A program made the translations under genes and the position numbers. DNA of 55,021 bases from Priapulus caudatus (lineage: Eukaryota > Priapulida > Priapulimorpha > Priapulimorphida > Priapulidae). The notes below the pieces were generated by a model that made no database searches, was not told the origin of the DNA, and was given only the letters and a program-made list of their open reading frames with translations. The stretch covers positions 249,921 through 304,941 of the forward strand of contig NW_014577376.1 of assembly GCF_000485595.1 (NCBI RefSeq). The letters run 5' to 3'. Position 1 is the first letter of the stretch, and each line of letters opens with the position of its first letter. This document shows positions 24,017 to 35,331 of this stretch, in pieces.

Positions 24017-25190
24017 CATTCATGGGAATGACTGCTTGTCAGATGTAGATAAATTCACATATTTGCGAGGACTGGTGGAAGAACCCACAAAATCTGTGAT
24101 TGCGGGGTTCGCATTAACTAGCGCAAATTATCAAGCTGCAGTAGAACTGTTGAAGGAACGATATGGGAAGAAGACTATCATACGAGCGCACGTGAACGAA
24201 CTCCTGAACATTTCACCGGTTTTCAGTGAGATACCGTGCGGCCGAGAGGCTTGTGCGATACAGTCGAAACGCACTATAGAGGATTGAAGGCGTTGGGCCT
24301 CCTGGAAGAAACGTATTCGAGTATAGTTGTCTAGACTGGTGACTGGTCGATGAAGGATATGCTCGAAGCATTAAGAAGAGAAGTAAGACTGCGAGAAGAA
24401 CATCATGTGCAGCCACCACAGAGAGTGAGCCAGAAGGACCGACAGGGAAGAGAGTCAACGACGAGGACAGCTTCCCTGGACAGCGAGTGCCTTGTTCACG
24501 GGACGAGACAGACAATATATGTGCTTTTTTTTGGGAGAGCATGCCCATGAAAATTGTTTTAAGGTTACGGGTGTAAAGGAAAGAAAAGAGCTCCTGCGAA
24601 AATATGCTAGATCTTACAAGTGTAGTATAAGGAAAGGGCATCGCGCCCGAGATTGTCCAGTTGTAGTAAAGTGTAAACGTTGTGGGGAGTGGCAACATAC
24701 GTCGTTGTGTGCTGGAGAAATGCCCAAGTATAATAGAAGGGAGCGGGAATCGGGACCGTTACGGCAACACGTGGGCCGGCAAGTGTGCATGTCGAGACGG
24801 GGGATCGCATGGCTTTTGCAAACTGCCCTGAGAAAGGTCAACGAGAAAGGGAGATTGCTATTTGACTTGGGAGGTCACAAATCATTTATCACGGAATAAA
24901 AACATTCGGTGTAGAATCAAAAGAAACTAGTTTAAGAGATGTAGTTAAGATAGATATAACAGGCCTGCAGGCAGGAAGGGTAGCGGTAAGCATAAGGTGC
25001 TGCAAAGTATTTCTAGATTCGAGGAACCCATTGAGATTGTGGGCGAAAGGCATTCCCGCACTTCGAGAATCTTGGTTTTCAGATGATTATATGTGCATGA
25101 GAGACAGTGGGATGGTGTATTTGTAGGGGCAGCTGTTTAGTGTGGGTTCCAGAATGGTCGTACGAAAAGGAGGAGGAGGCAGAAGCAGCG
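24017..25190 (+). pseudogene. BEL/Pao retrotransposon gag-protease fragment
   Basis: The first frame (24036-24287) carries the DUF1759-type gag signature of BEL/Pao elements, including KFTYLRGLVEEP and NYQAAVELLKERYGK. After a frameshift, the frame ending at 24899 has a degenerate zinc knuckle (SYKCSIRKGHRARDC, first Cys lost and one residue extra), then CKRCGEWQHTSLC, then a protease-like LLFDLGGHKSFITE, in which the expected D-S/T-G reads D-L-G. Similar protease-region sequence continues in other frames to about 25190. Gag packages RNA and the protease matures the polyprotein in such elements. No reverse transcriptase, integrase or LTR was recognised, so this is a 5'-part relic. The order gag, knuckles, protease makes the assignment good. 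Confidence 0.75.
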
Positions 25191-25975
25191 TAGGGTCATA
25201 GGGGCTATGTCGACAGGGGACGGCGGACGTACACTAGGTCGGTCCGTTACCGGAACGTCCTGGGTAACTATCCGTGGGTTATGGATGTTTTTCACGATAG
25301 TGTAGTTTACCAAAATTACGCACGGTATCGCCTATGGCCTAAGTTAGGGATGGTCACGAGTATCGATTTTTCGAGCATCGGTGGAACGTGGTCGACAGCG
25401 CTTGGTTATCATAATCCATATTGATGTCATCGGGGAAAAAGTGAGGAGATCAGAGATATCAGCGCGACGTACAAGTTATCTGTACGAACTACAGGTAGTA
25501 TACACAGTGTAAACGTGCGAAACAAACAGTACGGCGGCGAAGACGCACAGACATGCCACAGTACGTGCGCACGACGTGCGCATACGCGGCTGCAACACCC
25601 CGGTACCGATTGGAACCGTCATCGGGTTCTTGGGTCAACGATGATCGGCATTCGAAGTACACAATTGACAACTGATATTATATACGCGCCATTATGTGCG
25701 GCTTTCGATTTACACATACGCTGTTACGGAATCTCCATTCGCTGGATTTCCCTGAAGCTCCGCCCACTTTAAAAATAGTGCTAGCATTGTGGCAGTGGTA
25801 TCCTGAGTGTACGAAGGTGCACTGCATGCAGTTTGGTATTGGCATTGTATAAAGGCAGGCGCGGTAGGGGGGTTCGGAGTCGGGTGGTTCGAACATTTAA
25901 TCATCTGTAATTCACTTCTAAGGAATATCTGCAGTGGGCACCTGCTCTAATAATTATAGTACTGCCATAAGCTAC
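25191..25975. other. Stretch without a recognised gene
   Basis: Short frames only; no domain, RNA or clear repeat recognised. Confidence 0.45.
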
Positions 25976-26022
25976 AACTGTGCCAAGTTTGAGACTTTTG
26001 TCACTCCTGTAACGATTCGGCC
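25976..26022. repeat. Inverted repeat, right copy, flanking the BEL/Pao pseudogene
   Basis: Inverted partner of 23923-23970. It ends about 15 bp before the Harbinger-like MITE at 26038. Confidence 0.6.
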
Positions 26023-26037
26023 CATATTTTGCACTAA

Positions 26038-26316
26038 GGCCAAAACAAAATAGGTATGTGTTGTTACCGTTACATGCCGAAAAAAATAGGGTAGGTAGGT
26101 AGGTGAAACATTTTATTTTCTTGAAATATTTTATTTACGAACCATGTGACGTCCGAAGGATGTGCGTTGTGCCTTTTGAAGCAGGAACTGTCCAATTCAT
26201 ATTTTTATTTTTTATTTTTTTACTTTAAAGAAAATTGACAATAAAATGTTTAGGGTCGTTGGGAATAAATAGGGTCGGTCGGGAAACCGGAACCACACCT
26301 ATATTTTGTTTTTACC
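26038..26316. mobile_element. Harbinger-like MITE with TAA target duplication
   Basis: The left end GGCCAAAACAAAATAGGTATG pairs with the inverted right end GGTAAAAACAAAATATAGGTG (positions quoted approximately). TAA is present directly outside both ends (26035-26037 and 26317-26319), as expected for the PIF/Harbinger TWA target. The right half, including a GGCC end, recurs at 28115-28240 as part of the tandem duplication. Confidence 0.6.
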
Positions 26317-26842
26317 TAAGGGACCTGGAGGTAGATTCATCAACGCGCGTACGCAAAATCTTTTTCGTAAATCTTGTGTACGCAATCGACGTTGCTTAGT
26401 TGCGATTCATCAACACAGCTATTTAGTAAATTTGCGTACGATTTCGAGTACGCAAGCGAGGCCATTTTAGGTGCGATTCATCAAGCTAAAATTTACGTAA
26501 ACCTTTGCGTAACTTTACATGAGCTGACGAGGTGCCGTAAACCACTCGAAATTTCCGCAAGTGCTTCCAGCATACCGCAGCATGCATTATTTTATTGAGA
26601 AAACATAAAATTACTACTCAACTAAAAATAAATAAATAATTACCATACTACACAGACAGGCGGCACCTTTGACGCTTCTTTTGGCATAGCTTGGCATTGT
26701 TTTCGTTATAAGCGAGTTCGTAGTTAGACGTGTATGTGCATACGCACGCACTTGTATGTGCACACGCACGCACGCACGTGTACGTGCACACGTCCACACG
26801 CACGCGTGCACATAAACGCACGCACGCACGCACGCACACGTG

Positions 26843-27474
26843 CAGTGGCGTAGTTAGGGGGGGGGGGTGCAAAGGGGGCCATGGCCCTCCTGTTGATCCT
26901 AAAGTAAAAAAAAAATTGTCGTAGTCAGAATGAAGGCTGTACATGTACTCAAAAGTGCCTCAAATAACATCTTCTGCTATCTACATTTTCAAAATTTTCT
27001 GGGGGAGGACCACCATACACCTCGCATGTGTTTCGCCCCCTCATCGTAATCATGGATCCGCCACTGAAGCTAAAGGGGTCGTTGTCGTATATATGTACCC
27101 GAGGTACATAAGTGTATACGATGTATACAGAAGTGTAACCTAACCCTAACCCTAACCATAAACACAGGGTACATATATGCTGAGAAGATACAGGTCTGGT
27201 ATACATATACGTACCTCGGGTACATAATATATATGTAGTACCTGATACGACAACGACCCTTCGTGCGCCACTGAACAGTTACATATCTAGGGAGCAGAAA
27301 ACAACGAACACAAATGTCACCTTTTTGCATGGCGCCCAAAACAAAGATTGCAGAGCTGAGCGTAGTGTGTGGAGAGGGAAGCGGAGGAACCATTGCAATA
27401 TTAAGTCATCCACTATTTTGCGCAGTTTGCTGTTTTTGCCCCCCCCCCTGTTAAAAATCCTGGCTACGCCACTG
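26843..27474. mobile_element. hAT-type non-autonomous element, copy 1
   Basis: CAGTGGCGTAGTTAGG and CCTGGCTACGCCACTG are inverted termini of the widespread CAGTGGCGTAG hAT type. CACACGTG (26835-26842) and CACACATG (27475-27482) flank it, an 8-bp target duplication with one mismatch, the usual size for hAT. G-runs and C-runs lie just inside the ends. No transposase. A telomere-repeat element is inserted at 27069. Confidence 0.85.
27069..27266. mobile_element. Telomere-repeat fold-back element T2 (9-bp target duplication)
   Basis: The left end GCTAAAGGGGTCGTTGTCG and inverted right end GCACGAAGGGTCGTTGTCG enclose GTACCCGAGGTAC-bearing arms and CCCTAA repeats (27137-27158). GCCACTGAA flanks both ends (27060-27068 and 27267-27275), a perfect 9-bp duplication. 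Removing the element and one copy restores a continuous hAT sequence. Confidence 0.85.
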
Positions 27475-27851
27475 CACACATGCACATGCACGCACGCACG
27501 CGTACGTATCGCTGCTTTCATCAAGTGTTGAACGCAATCATACAAACGAAAATGAGGACGACTATCACATCCCCCAGCACTCCTGTAGACAGAGCTAGAG
27601 CCATATGGTTTACATACAAAAGAGGCGTCAGTTTGGTTGATAAGGTATGTGTCACACAGAGTGATTGGTTTATACTAGGCACACCCCTCAACAACCAGCA
27701 GCTATGATGGCGTAGTGGATTTACACTGGAATTCATCAACATTTGCGTACGCAGGTGCTACGCTGCGTTGATGAATCGCACCTACGAGCTTTGCGTACGT
27801 ACTTCGTAGAAACTCTGTGTACGCAATACACTTTACGCAACGTTGATGAAT

Positions 27852-28114
27852 ACACTGCGACATTACGGTAATACATCATGGATTGACACGTACGTGATGC
27901 TGTGTGTATATTCCCTCGTTCTATTTATAGATTGTGTACAGATTTTCAAGGTTTCCCTCGCAAAATCACATTTTCGGAGGATACATTTTCTTCCAACGTT
28001 GAGAGGCAGGATACGGAATCATTGTCGATACGTGGTGTATGTTTCACGCCCAGCCATTCCCCCTCCGGAGTTTTTAGCGGAAATGTCTTACTTTAATACT
28101 AATAATAGTATAAA
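27852..28114. other. Spacer between the two duplication copies
   Basis: About 260 bp with no match elsewhere in the window. It separates the altered right end of copy 1 from the poly-T start of copy 2. Confidence 0.6.
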
Positions 28115-28707
28115 TTTTTTTTTTTTTTACTTTAAAGAAAATTGACAATGATACAATTGACAATTGAAATGTTTAGGGTCGCTGGGAATAAATAGGGTCA
28201 GTCGGGAAACCGTAACCACACCTATATTTTGTTTTGGCCTAAGGAACCTGGGGGTAGATTCATCAACGCGCGTACGCAAAATCTTTTTCCTAAATCTTGT
28301 GTACGCAATCGACGTTGCTTAGTTGTGATTCATCAACACAGCTATTTAGTAAATTTATGTACGATTTCGCGTACGCAAGCGAGGCCATTTTAGGTGTGAT
28401 TCATCAAGCTAAAATTTACGTAAACCTTTGCGTAACTTTACACGAGCTGCTGAAGATGTGCCGTAAACCACTCGAAATTTCCGCAAAAAAAGTGTTTCCA
28501 GCATACCGCAGCATGACTACTCAACTAAAAATAAATAAATAATTACCATACTACACAGACAGGCGGCGCCTTTGACGGTTCTTTTGTCATAGCTTGGCAT
28601 TGTTTTCGTTATAAGCGAGTTCGTAGTTAGACGTGTATGTGCACACGCACGCACTTGCACGTGCACACGCACGCACGTGTACGTGCACACGCACGCACGC
28701 ACACGTG

Positions 28708-29359
28708 CAGTGGCGTAGTTAGGGGGGGGGGGTGCAAAGGAAGCCATGGCCCCACTGTTGATCCGAAAGTAAAATAAAATAAAATAATTGTTCTATAAAA
28801 AGAGAATTGTCGTAGTCAGAATGAAGGCTGTACATGTACTCAAAAGTGCCTCAAATAACATCTTCTGCTATCTACATTTTCAAAATTTTCTGGGGGAGGA
28901 CCACCATACACCTCGCATGTGTTTCGCCCCCTTATCGTAATCATGGATCCGCCACTGAAGCTAAAGGGGTTGTTGTCGTATATATGTACCCGAGGTACAT
29001 AAGTGTATACGATGTATACAGAAGTGTAACCTAACCCTAACCCTAAACACAGGGTACATATATGCTGAGAAGATACAGGTCTGGTATACATATACGTACC
29101 TCGGGTACATAATATGTATGTAGTACCAGATACGACAACGACCCTTCGTGCGCCACTGAACAGTTACATATCTAGGGAGCAGAAAACAACGAACACAAAT
29201 GTCACCTTTTTGCATGGCGCCCAAAACAAAGATTGCAGAGCTGAGCGTAGAGTGTGGAGAGGGAAGCGGAGGAACCATTGCAATATTAAGTCATCCACTA
29301 TTTTGCGCAGTTTGCTGTTTTTGCCCCCCCCCCTGTTAAAAATCCTGGTTACGCCACTG
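28708..29359. mobile_element. hAT-type non-autonomous element, copy 2
   Basis: Duplicate of 26843-27474, with the same CAGTGGCGTAG ends and the same CACACGTG/CACACATG flanks (28700-28707, 29360-29367). It has one extra short AAAAT/AAAAG insertion near 28775. Confidence 0.85.
28960..29151. mobile_element. Telomere-repeat fold-back element T3 (duplicate of T2)
   Basis: Same insertion as T2, with GCCACTGAA at 28951-28959 and 29152-29160. The CCCTAA tract (29028-29047) is one repeat unit shorter than in T2, so the tract length has changed since the duplication. Confidence 0.85.
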
Positions 29360-29744
29360 CACACATGCACATGCACGCACGCACGCGTACGTATCGCTGC
29401 TTTCATCAAGTGTTGAACGCAATCATACAAACGAAAATGAGGACGACTATCACATCCCCCAGCACTCCTGTAGACAGAGCTAGAGCCATATGGTTTACAT
29501 ACAAAAGAGGCGTCAGTTTGGTTGATAAGGTATGTGTCACACAGAGTGATTGGTTTATACTAGGCACACCCCTCAACAACCAGCAGCTATGATGGCGTAG
29601 TGGATTTACACTGGAATTCATCAACATTTGCGTACGCAGGTGCTACGCTGCGTTGATGAATCGCACCTACGAGCTTTGCGTACGTACTTCGTAGAAACTC
29701 TGTGTACGCAATACACTTTACGCAACGTTGATGAATCTCGCCCC

Positions 29745-30220
29745 TGAGGCCATCCTTAAAAAATTATATGTTTGCTGTCCTCCGACTGACCCCCGAAAAT
29801 AGCCGCAACCCAAAAGTTTTTTTGACATTTTAGGTTACTTTTTTTCTCTTTTTTTTTACATTCCTCATAGTTAAGACTGAAACACAAAGTATGTGTGGCA
29901 AACATGAGGACAGACTTAAAATAACTATTATGCCTCACAAAAAAAGACCTACCCACTAAAAAAATCATGGGTCGGGGGGGGGGGCAGCAAACAGAATTTA
30001 CTACTACCTGACTACTAGCGGGGTAGGGGACCATGTTCCCCCCTCTTCAGACACTATTTGGTTACACGGACAATAGCCAATGGCGAACTGCCTACGGTGA
30101 ACTGCTCAGGATAAAACAATACGTGGTCGTGACGCTACCCTCCTCCACCCACCGCGTACCCACCCACAAAGTAAAATGAGTTAGCCACGCCAGGGATTAA
30201 GATTGCACTGTGTACACGAC
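29745..30220. other. Stretch without a recognised gene
   Basis: Homopolymer-rich DNA (T runs near 29835-29860, G run near 29975). No gene or clear repeat. Confidence 0.45.
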
Positions 30221-30229
30221 ATCACTGAC

Positions 30230-30549
30230 GCACGAAGGGTCGTTGTCGTATAATGGCGTATAATATGGCTCGTAGGGTCTATGTCCCCCTGACCTCTGTT
30301 TGACCTGACTCGTTTAGCTATTTCCGACTAACCCTAACCCTATATATATTATATATATATATATATATTAGTCAGAAATACCTAAACGAGCCAGGTCAAA
30401 CAGAGGTCTGGGGGACATAGACCGTATCTGATATAATATGTACCCGAGGTAACTATCTGATATGGTTAGGGTTAGGGTTAGGGAGTAGGCGTAGAAGACA
30501 TACTTGCCGACACCTCGGGTACTACATATACGACAACGACCCCTTCAGC
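30230..30549. mobile_element. Telomere-repeat fold-back element T4 (9-bp target duplication)
   Basis: The left end GCACGAAGGGTCGTTGTCG and inverted right end GCTGAAGGGGTCGTTGTCG are intact. ATCACTGAC flanks both (30221-30229 and 30550-30558). The TTAGGG tract is at 30464-30483, joined to the left arm by GGTAACTATCTGATATGG as in T1. A second small element of the same kind is inserted in its left arm (30268-30431). Confidence 0.85.
30268..30431. mobile_element. Nested fold-back element with telomeric core (9-bp target duplication)
   Basis: The arms of about 60 bp run from GCTCGTAGGGTCTATGTC to the inverted match TCAGATACGGTCTATGTC and are almost perfect (GACCTCTGTTTGACCTG / CAGGTCAAACAGAGGTC). 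The loop holds CTAACCCTAACCC and an AT tract. TATAATATG is directly outside both ends (30259-30267 and 30432-30440). This is a recent insertion into T4 by a related mechanism. Confidence 0.8.
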
Positions 30550-30558
30550 ATCACTGAC

Positions 30559-33500
30559 CAGGTTATTCAATTATTAGGCCAATAAAATATACATAAAGTT
30601 GAACGTATTTTTTTCCGGTCACATTTTACGAGCTACCAGCAACTGCTACCATCAACTGTGGTAAGCACAGGTGGTTGCCATATATAGCGTACTAGTGGTA
30701 CTACTACCACTGAAATCAATATGATCATCGCTGTTCCCTAACTTGTATAAATTCCGCTAATCAATAATCAGTCTAAAAATAGAACATTTCCCCAGCTACG
30801 GGATTGGCTTGCGCAGAACGGAAAGCGGGGGCAGTACTAGTGATGGCACTAGCAGAAGCAGTAGTCGCGTTGGATCCGGTTTGTAACGCGGTATTCTCTT
30901 GGGCACCGCGTATTCCATGTCCATCTCGCGCCATATCTGCTCTAGATCCTCGGATGCGGCTCAGAACGGTATTATCTGCCTAACATCTGGCACTTCTCGG
31001 ATTATCTCGGAATTTCGATTGCACTGCCCCGAACTGGAGCAGTACTCAATTATGCCAACGGATGTACTTGGTAGTCGTCTTTAGGCAGTCGAACTCAGTC
31101 AGTATACCCGACCCGCACCAGGGGGAAATTGCAGTTTGTTTTCAATTTGGCAGAACTCCAGATACATTAAAGAACATTAAGATACATTAAAGAACATAAA
31201 GACATTAAAGATGTCATATCCACCAAGTTGTTGTATTTCGCACGTCTCCATTTCATGACAACCCTGCACAATTAGGGCGACAATTGTCATGAATTTAAGA
31301 CCAGAAAATGAAAGAACGGAAATTTAAAATTCCCGACCAGAACATATAAGTGGATGGTATAACTCATCCAACAGAATTTGCCGAGTTAGTAATTACATGA
31401 AACATAATTAAAAATGTGTTTTAAGGCTTTAATTGCACGATATATGACATGATCGACTCATTCATACACATTTAACCTGAACGGTTAGTATGCATGTCTT
31501 TATAGCTAATCTTTGCCATCTTCACTGCTAGATGGGCAAACCGCTAGAATCTGATGTATCAGCCATACGTGCAACCGACATTTCATTCAACTACCCCTGC
31601 TTGCGGCAGCCATGACATTTCTAACCAATCAATCTTTGCACACGATCGCAACAGCAGTTCTTCAATAGTTTTCCAATAAATGTGATATCATAATCAACGC
31701 CTCATGATATTCCAAATCCTTGCATCTCCAGCCGCGACAAAATCTCAAAGAAACAAACGGTGAACGCTCACGCTATTAAAGTAACTCGCAGACTGACCAA
31801 CGAACGCCTGACCCGTCTGTAAATAAGGATACGACCCCCGCTCTGCAGCCATGTTGTTCACGGCAGCGCGCGCTGCTAAGCTGCTGGCACTGCGCCAAGT
31901 GCTGGTGCTGCCAGACACCGGGCGCTGATACTTCGCTTACTAGTAACTAAGCACACACAAACACATGGTGGCGATGTTTGCAGCGGGGAAAGAAGAAAGC
32001 TTACACGCGTTTACATCGCGTAGTTTTATTGCAAATGACGGCGGCCTCGCAACCTTTCGCTCTTGGCGAAGGTCAATGAACACTATAATTCAATTGGAAT
32101 AGAAATATATTATTTACTATTTCCGTACCTGCCAACGTTGCCTTTATGCCCCCTGGGAATATGTGAAACTACCCGACAATATCACTGTCATCAAGTTTCA
32201 TATAAACAAAACCCATGTCTTTTCATGTTCTGTTATATCAATGAGATAATTGCGCTGAGCGACCACCATTTTGTATTGACAGAATATATACTGAATCTCA
32301 GCTGGCAATTTGCCAACTAATCAGACGCGCGACATCCGACCGACACCTACGTCATTCCGCTGTACCGGAACCACAGCGTTCATAACCGAGGCTACCTTTG
32401 ACCTTTGAGCACGTTTCAATAACATCTACGAACCTAGCGAGCCTTCCTCACCGAACGTGGGCTATAAAGATATACATTGTAACATAACGATAATCAAGCG
32501 GGATCTGGAGCCGAGCTGTGCCGATTTATTCACTTTACGATTCATGTTTCTAAAATGAAGCTTCCAATCCACGTACAGATAGAATAGATGTAGAAAATTG
32601 GCAACGAAATAACTAAAAAGCATTCGCCCCTACTTTTGAAACCGCGTGTAACTGTAACGGTAGTCAATAATTAAGGCACTATTACAGTCTCTTGCGAGCA
32701 TAATTGCCTTCACTGTCTAGTCATATCAAGCCGCCACCTGACGCTAGAATACCCTCGCCGTCTATACATGCTGACTATCACTGTTGCGTAAAGTGGCGGG
32801 AACTTCAGATATTGGGAGGGATTTTGGAGCATCTTATAAATCTTCTATGATCTTGTTCTCGATTGTAATCAATGAAAGTCAATTTTCGATTTTCGGTCAG
32901 ACGCTACTGTTTTGTTGCCCCTCCCCCGTCCCCTCCTCTCCGGCTACCCCGCTCACTACACTGCTGCACACTACGTGCGTCGCCATTGCTATAACCAGTT
33001 GATAGTACATTCAAATACAGTAGTGAACATCTAACCTCCATTACCATCACTACCACTACAGCGTCTCTCGCGCCACCGCTGCTACTGCTAGGCTATATCG
33101 TGGGCCCCAATAACATCCCGTATGTTACGTGATCTATAAATAGATTATTCCCCCAGTTACAAGAAAGCCTCCGTGCATGCGCAGCGCGGCGCTAGCGCAG
33201 CTTCTTGTATCAAACATATTTGCTGTGTAATTAGAAATTCACCTAATTCCACGAAGAGCCGACACACGGGATGAGGAGGGTAACAATACGAGTTCTGGAA
33301 CTTTGCCAGAAAACTACATTTTGTGGTCAAATATATTGACGGAGTGTGGATTGGGGGGGGGGGGTACAGTATGTACACACACGCAAAAGTATAACACCAT
33401 AATACGCCTAGAGATAGACGGCAGGTTATTTGGGCTACATTTTTAGAATAATCAGGTGCCTACAACGTGCAGTACTTAGTGCACATACAGAAATATATAA

Positions 33501-34110
33501 ATGAAGTGACCATTTCAGTTATTTATCCATAATTTACTGAGTGAAAGGACTTGGGGCATGACCAACACAGGACTCGGCTCCAACTACCAGTCTAGTGAAT
33601 GTCTTAAAAGTTGCCAAGTCGTTCGTTTGTAAACTGTACAACAGTTTTACATGTACGGTTATCAGAGTGGTGCCAGCTTCTGCACTCGCATACAAAATGT
33701 AGTTTCGAGACAGTTTTCTCACAGTGCTTCGCAATATTATAATATAATACAACTTTTCTGTCCAATTTCTTGGTACGTATTTAAAATCACATTTTATTTA
33801 CAGTCAAGCATGTGTTTGCAGCCACTTTGATACTCTTGCACACAAATTTTGTGCACGCCACGGATTTTGTGTCCATCGAGCGGACTCTGACACATCACTT
33901 CACACAGCAGCCATTTTCCTTCTAGCTGATCATCAGACTAGCAGGTAGCTGCAGACTGCTTTACTTGCCAATGAAATAAGAAAGTAACATATTAGATTAT
34001 CTCTTTATCACTTGTACACACATTGTGCCGACCTTGAAACAACATGGCTATAAATAACATATTTATTTTTATATATCTCATACAGTAACAAAAATAAAAT
34101 GGCTGCCTAC
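30559..34110. other. Unique stretch without a recognised gene
   Basis: A three-fold AGATACATTAAAGAACATTA tandem lies at 31159-31212. A 25-codon frame at 31851-31928 (MLFTAARAAKLLALRQVLVL...) has the Arg/Ala/Leu-rich look of a mitochondrial targeting peptide, but no splice donor or downstream exon is evident. The context AATAAGGATACG before it recurs near 48762. A G12 run is at about 33350. Nothing else is recognised. Confidence 0.45.
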
Positions 34111-34111
34111 C

Positions 34112-34625
34112 AATAATAATAATATTTATTGATTTATATTGCGCACGTTACATGCAGACATGTTCACGTGCGCATTACAAAGGCTGATTATAAAACAGCG
34201 GACTGCAACACTGTAAAATATAGATCTATACTTAAATTACGACAATCCTATAACAATTCCTGATTATAAATGGCGGACTGCAACATTGTAAAATATAGAT
34301 CCTAAAAACGACAATAATACAACATTTTCAATAAAATAGAACTGAAATATAATGTCTAGGTGTTAAATGCAATGTTAACTAGATGAGTTTTGACTAGGCG
34401 TTTAAAAGATTCCAGCGACTTTTCACATCGAATATGACTAGGTAGCTTATTCCATAATTTTGGGGCAGCTGATGAGAAAGCTCGATCGCCAATTGCAGCC
34501 AAGGTTTTTACTGCTGGTGGCTCCATTAACATTTGGTTACCAGAGCGCAGACTGTACCAACCAGGTCTCTTTAATGTGACTCCATAGAAAGGCAACCGGA
34601 AGGCTCTTTTATACAGGTTTGAATG
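34112..34625 (-). pseudogene. 3' end of a non-LTR retrotransposon (LINE)
   Basis: On the minus strand, the frame 34595-34356 ends with the C-terminal signature of many LINE ORF2 proteins: GDRAFSSAAPKLWNKLP, followed by a Leu-Glu-Ser-Phe-Lys-type tail (residues about 36-75 of 79). This segment lies after the reverse transcriptase domain of CR1/L2/Jockey-like elements. Downstream on the same strand is a 3' UTR with two tandem copies of a TAATCAG/CCGCCATTTATAATC-like unit, and an ATT-rich tail at about 34112-34130, as expected for a 5'-truncated LINE copy. The reverse transcriptase itself is absent, so this is a dead-on-arrival insertion. The exact clade is not settled. Confidence 0.7.
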
Positions 34626-34676
34626 TAGTTGAACGTTTAATGCAGTTTATATCTATTATAACGGGTGAATAATGAC

Positions 34677-34679
<3 letters not shown>

Positions 34680-34719
<40 letters not shown>

Positions 34720-35297
34720 AGAGTACATAATAGGAGAGAAGAGTATGACACCGTTTTAACAGCGTTTTGCATAGTTTTCAACTTGTAAATATTCTATATG
34801 TGAATAAATATATTCAAATTTACCTTGTTTTCGTCTATGATTCTCCCTTAATCATATGACACCACCAATTTACCTGAAAATCGTATTTGTTCTTCAAAAA
34901 AATCCTTTGAATACGACACGGTTTCAAACAGTTTTCAGGAATGGACGCACGAGTTCGGCCAAAGTTGATATGCACCAGGTTGTAACCAAGATACAAGATA
35001 GAGACAATAGAACACTAATCCCATAATGAACTTTGGACGAACACATGCGTCCATTCGTGAAAACTGTTGGAAACCGTGTTGTATTCAAAGAACTTTTTTG
35101 AAGAACACATACGATTTTCAGGTAAATTGGTGGTGTCATATGATTAAGGGCAAATCATAGACGAAAACAAGGTAAAGTTTGAATATATTTAATTATTTAT
35201 TCACATATTGATAGAATATTTACAAGTTGGAAACTATGCAAAACGCTGTTAAAACGGTGTCATACTCTTCTCCTATTATGTACTCTTGATATATATG
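34680..35297. mobile_element. Fold-back element with about 250-bp arms (TATCAAGAGTACATAATAGG)
   Basis: The left arm (about 34714-34974) and right arm (about 35023-35297) are inverted copies with few mismatches, for example AGTATGACACCGTTTTAACA and its complement. The loop is only about 50 bp. The left end merges into a long TA tract, so a TA target duplication cannot be read. No coding capacity. Confidence 0.8.
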
Positions 35298-35331
35298 CAG
35301 TGGATGGCACATTACCTACTAAACAGCGAAG

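Larger units (their letters stand above)
26326..27851. mobile_element. GATTCATCAACG element, duplication copy 1 (host of nested insertions)
   Basis: The left end GGTAGATTCATCAACG and the inverted right end GTATTCATCAACG share a terminal motif, and GATTCATCAA recurs several times near both ends, like transposase sub-terminal sites. CGTACGCAA words are also repeated near both ends. The middle is a CACG microsatellite carrying a hAT element, which carries a telomere-repeat element. The right end is altered after 27851 compared with copy 2. No transposase frame. Confidence 0.7.
28115..29744. repeat. Tandem duplication copy 2 of 26214-27851
   Basis: Same order and orientation as copy 1: right half of the TAA MITE, GATTCATCAACG element, CACG microsatellite, hAT, telomere element. 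Differences are mainly substitutions and changes of microsatellite length. Here the right end is complete (GTTGATGAATCTCGCCCC), giving inverted termini GGGGGTAGATTCATCAACG / GGGGCGAGATTCATCAACG. Confidence 0.9.

Noticed and set aside
25884-25895. GGTTCGAA as a tRNA T-arm
   Set aside because: No matching acceptor, D-arm or anticodon stem around it.
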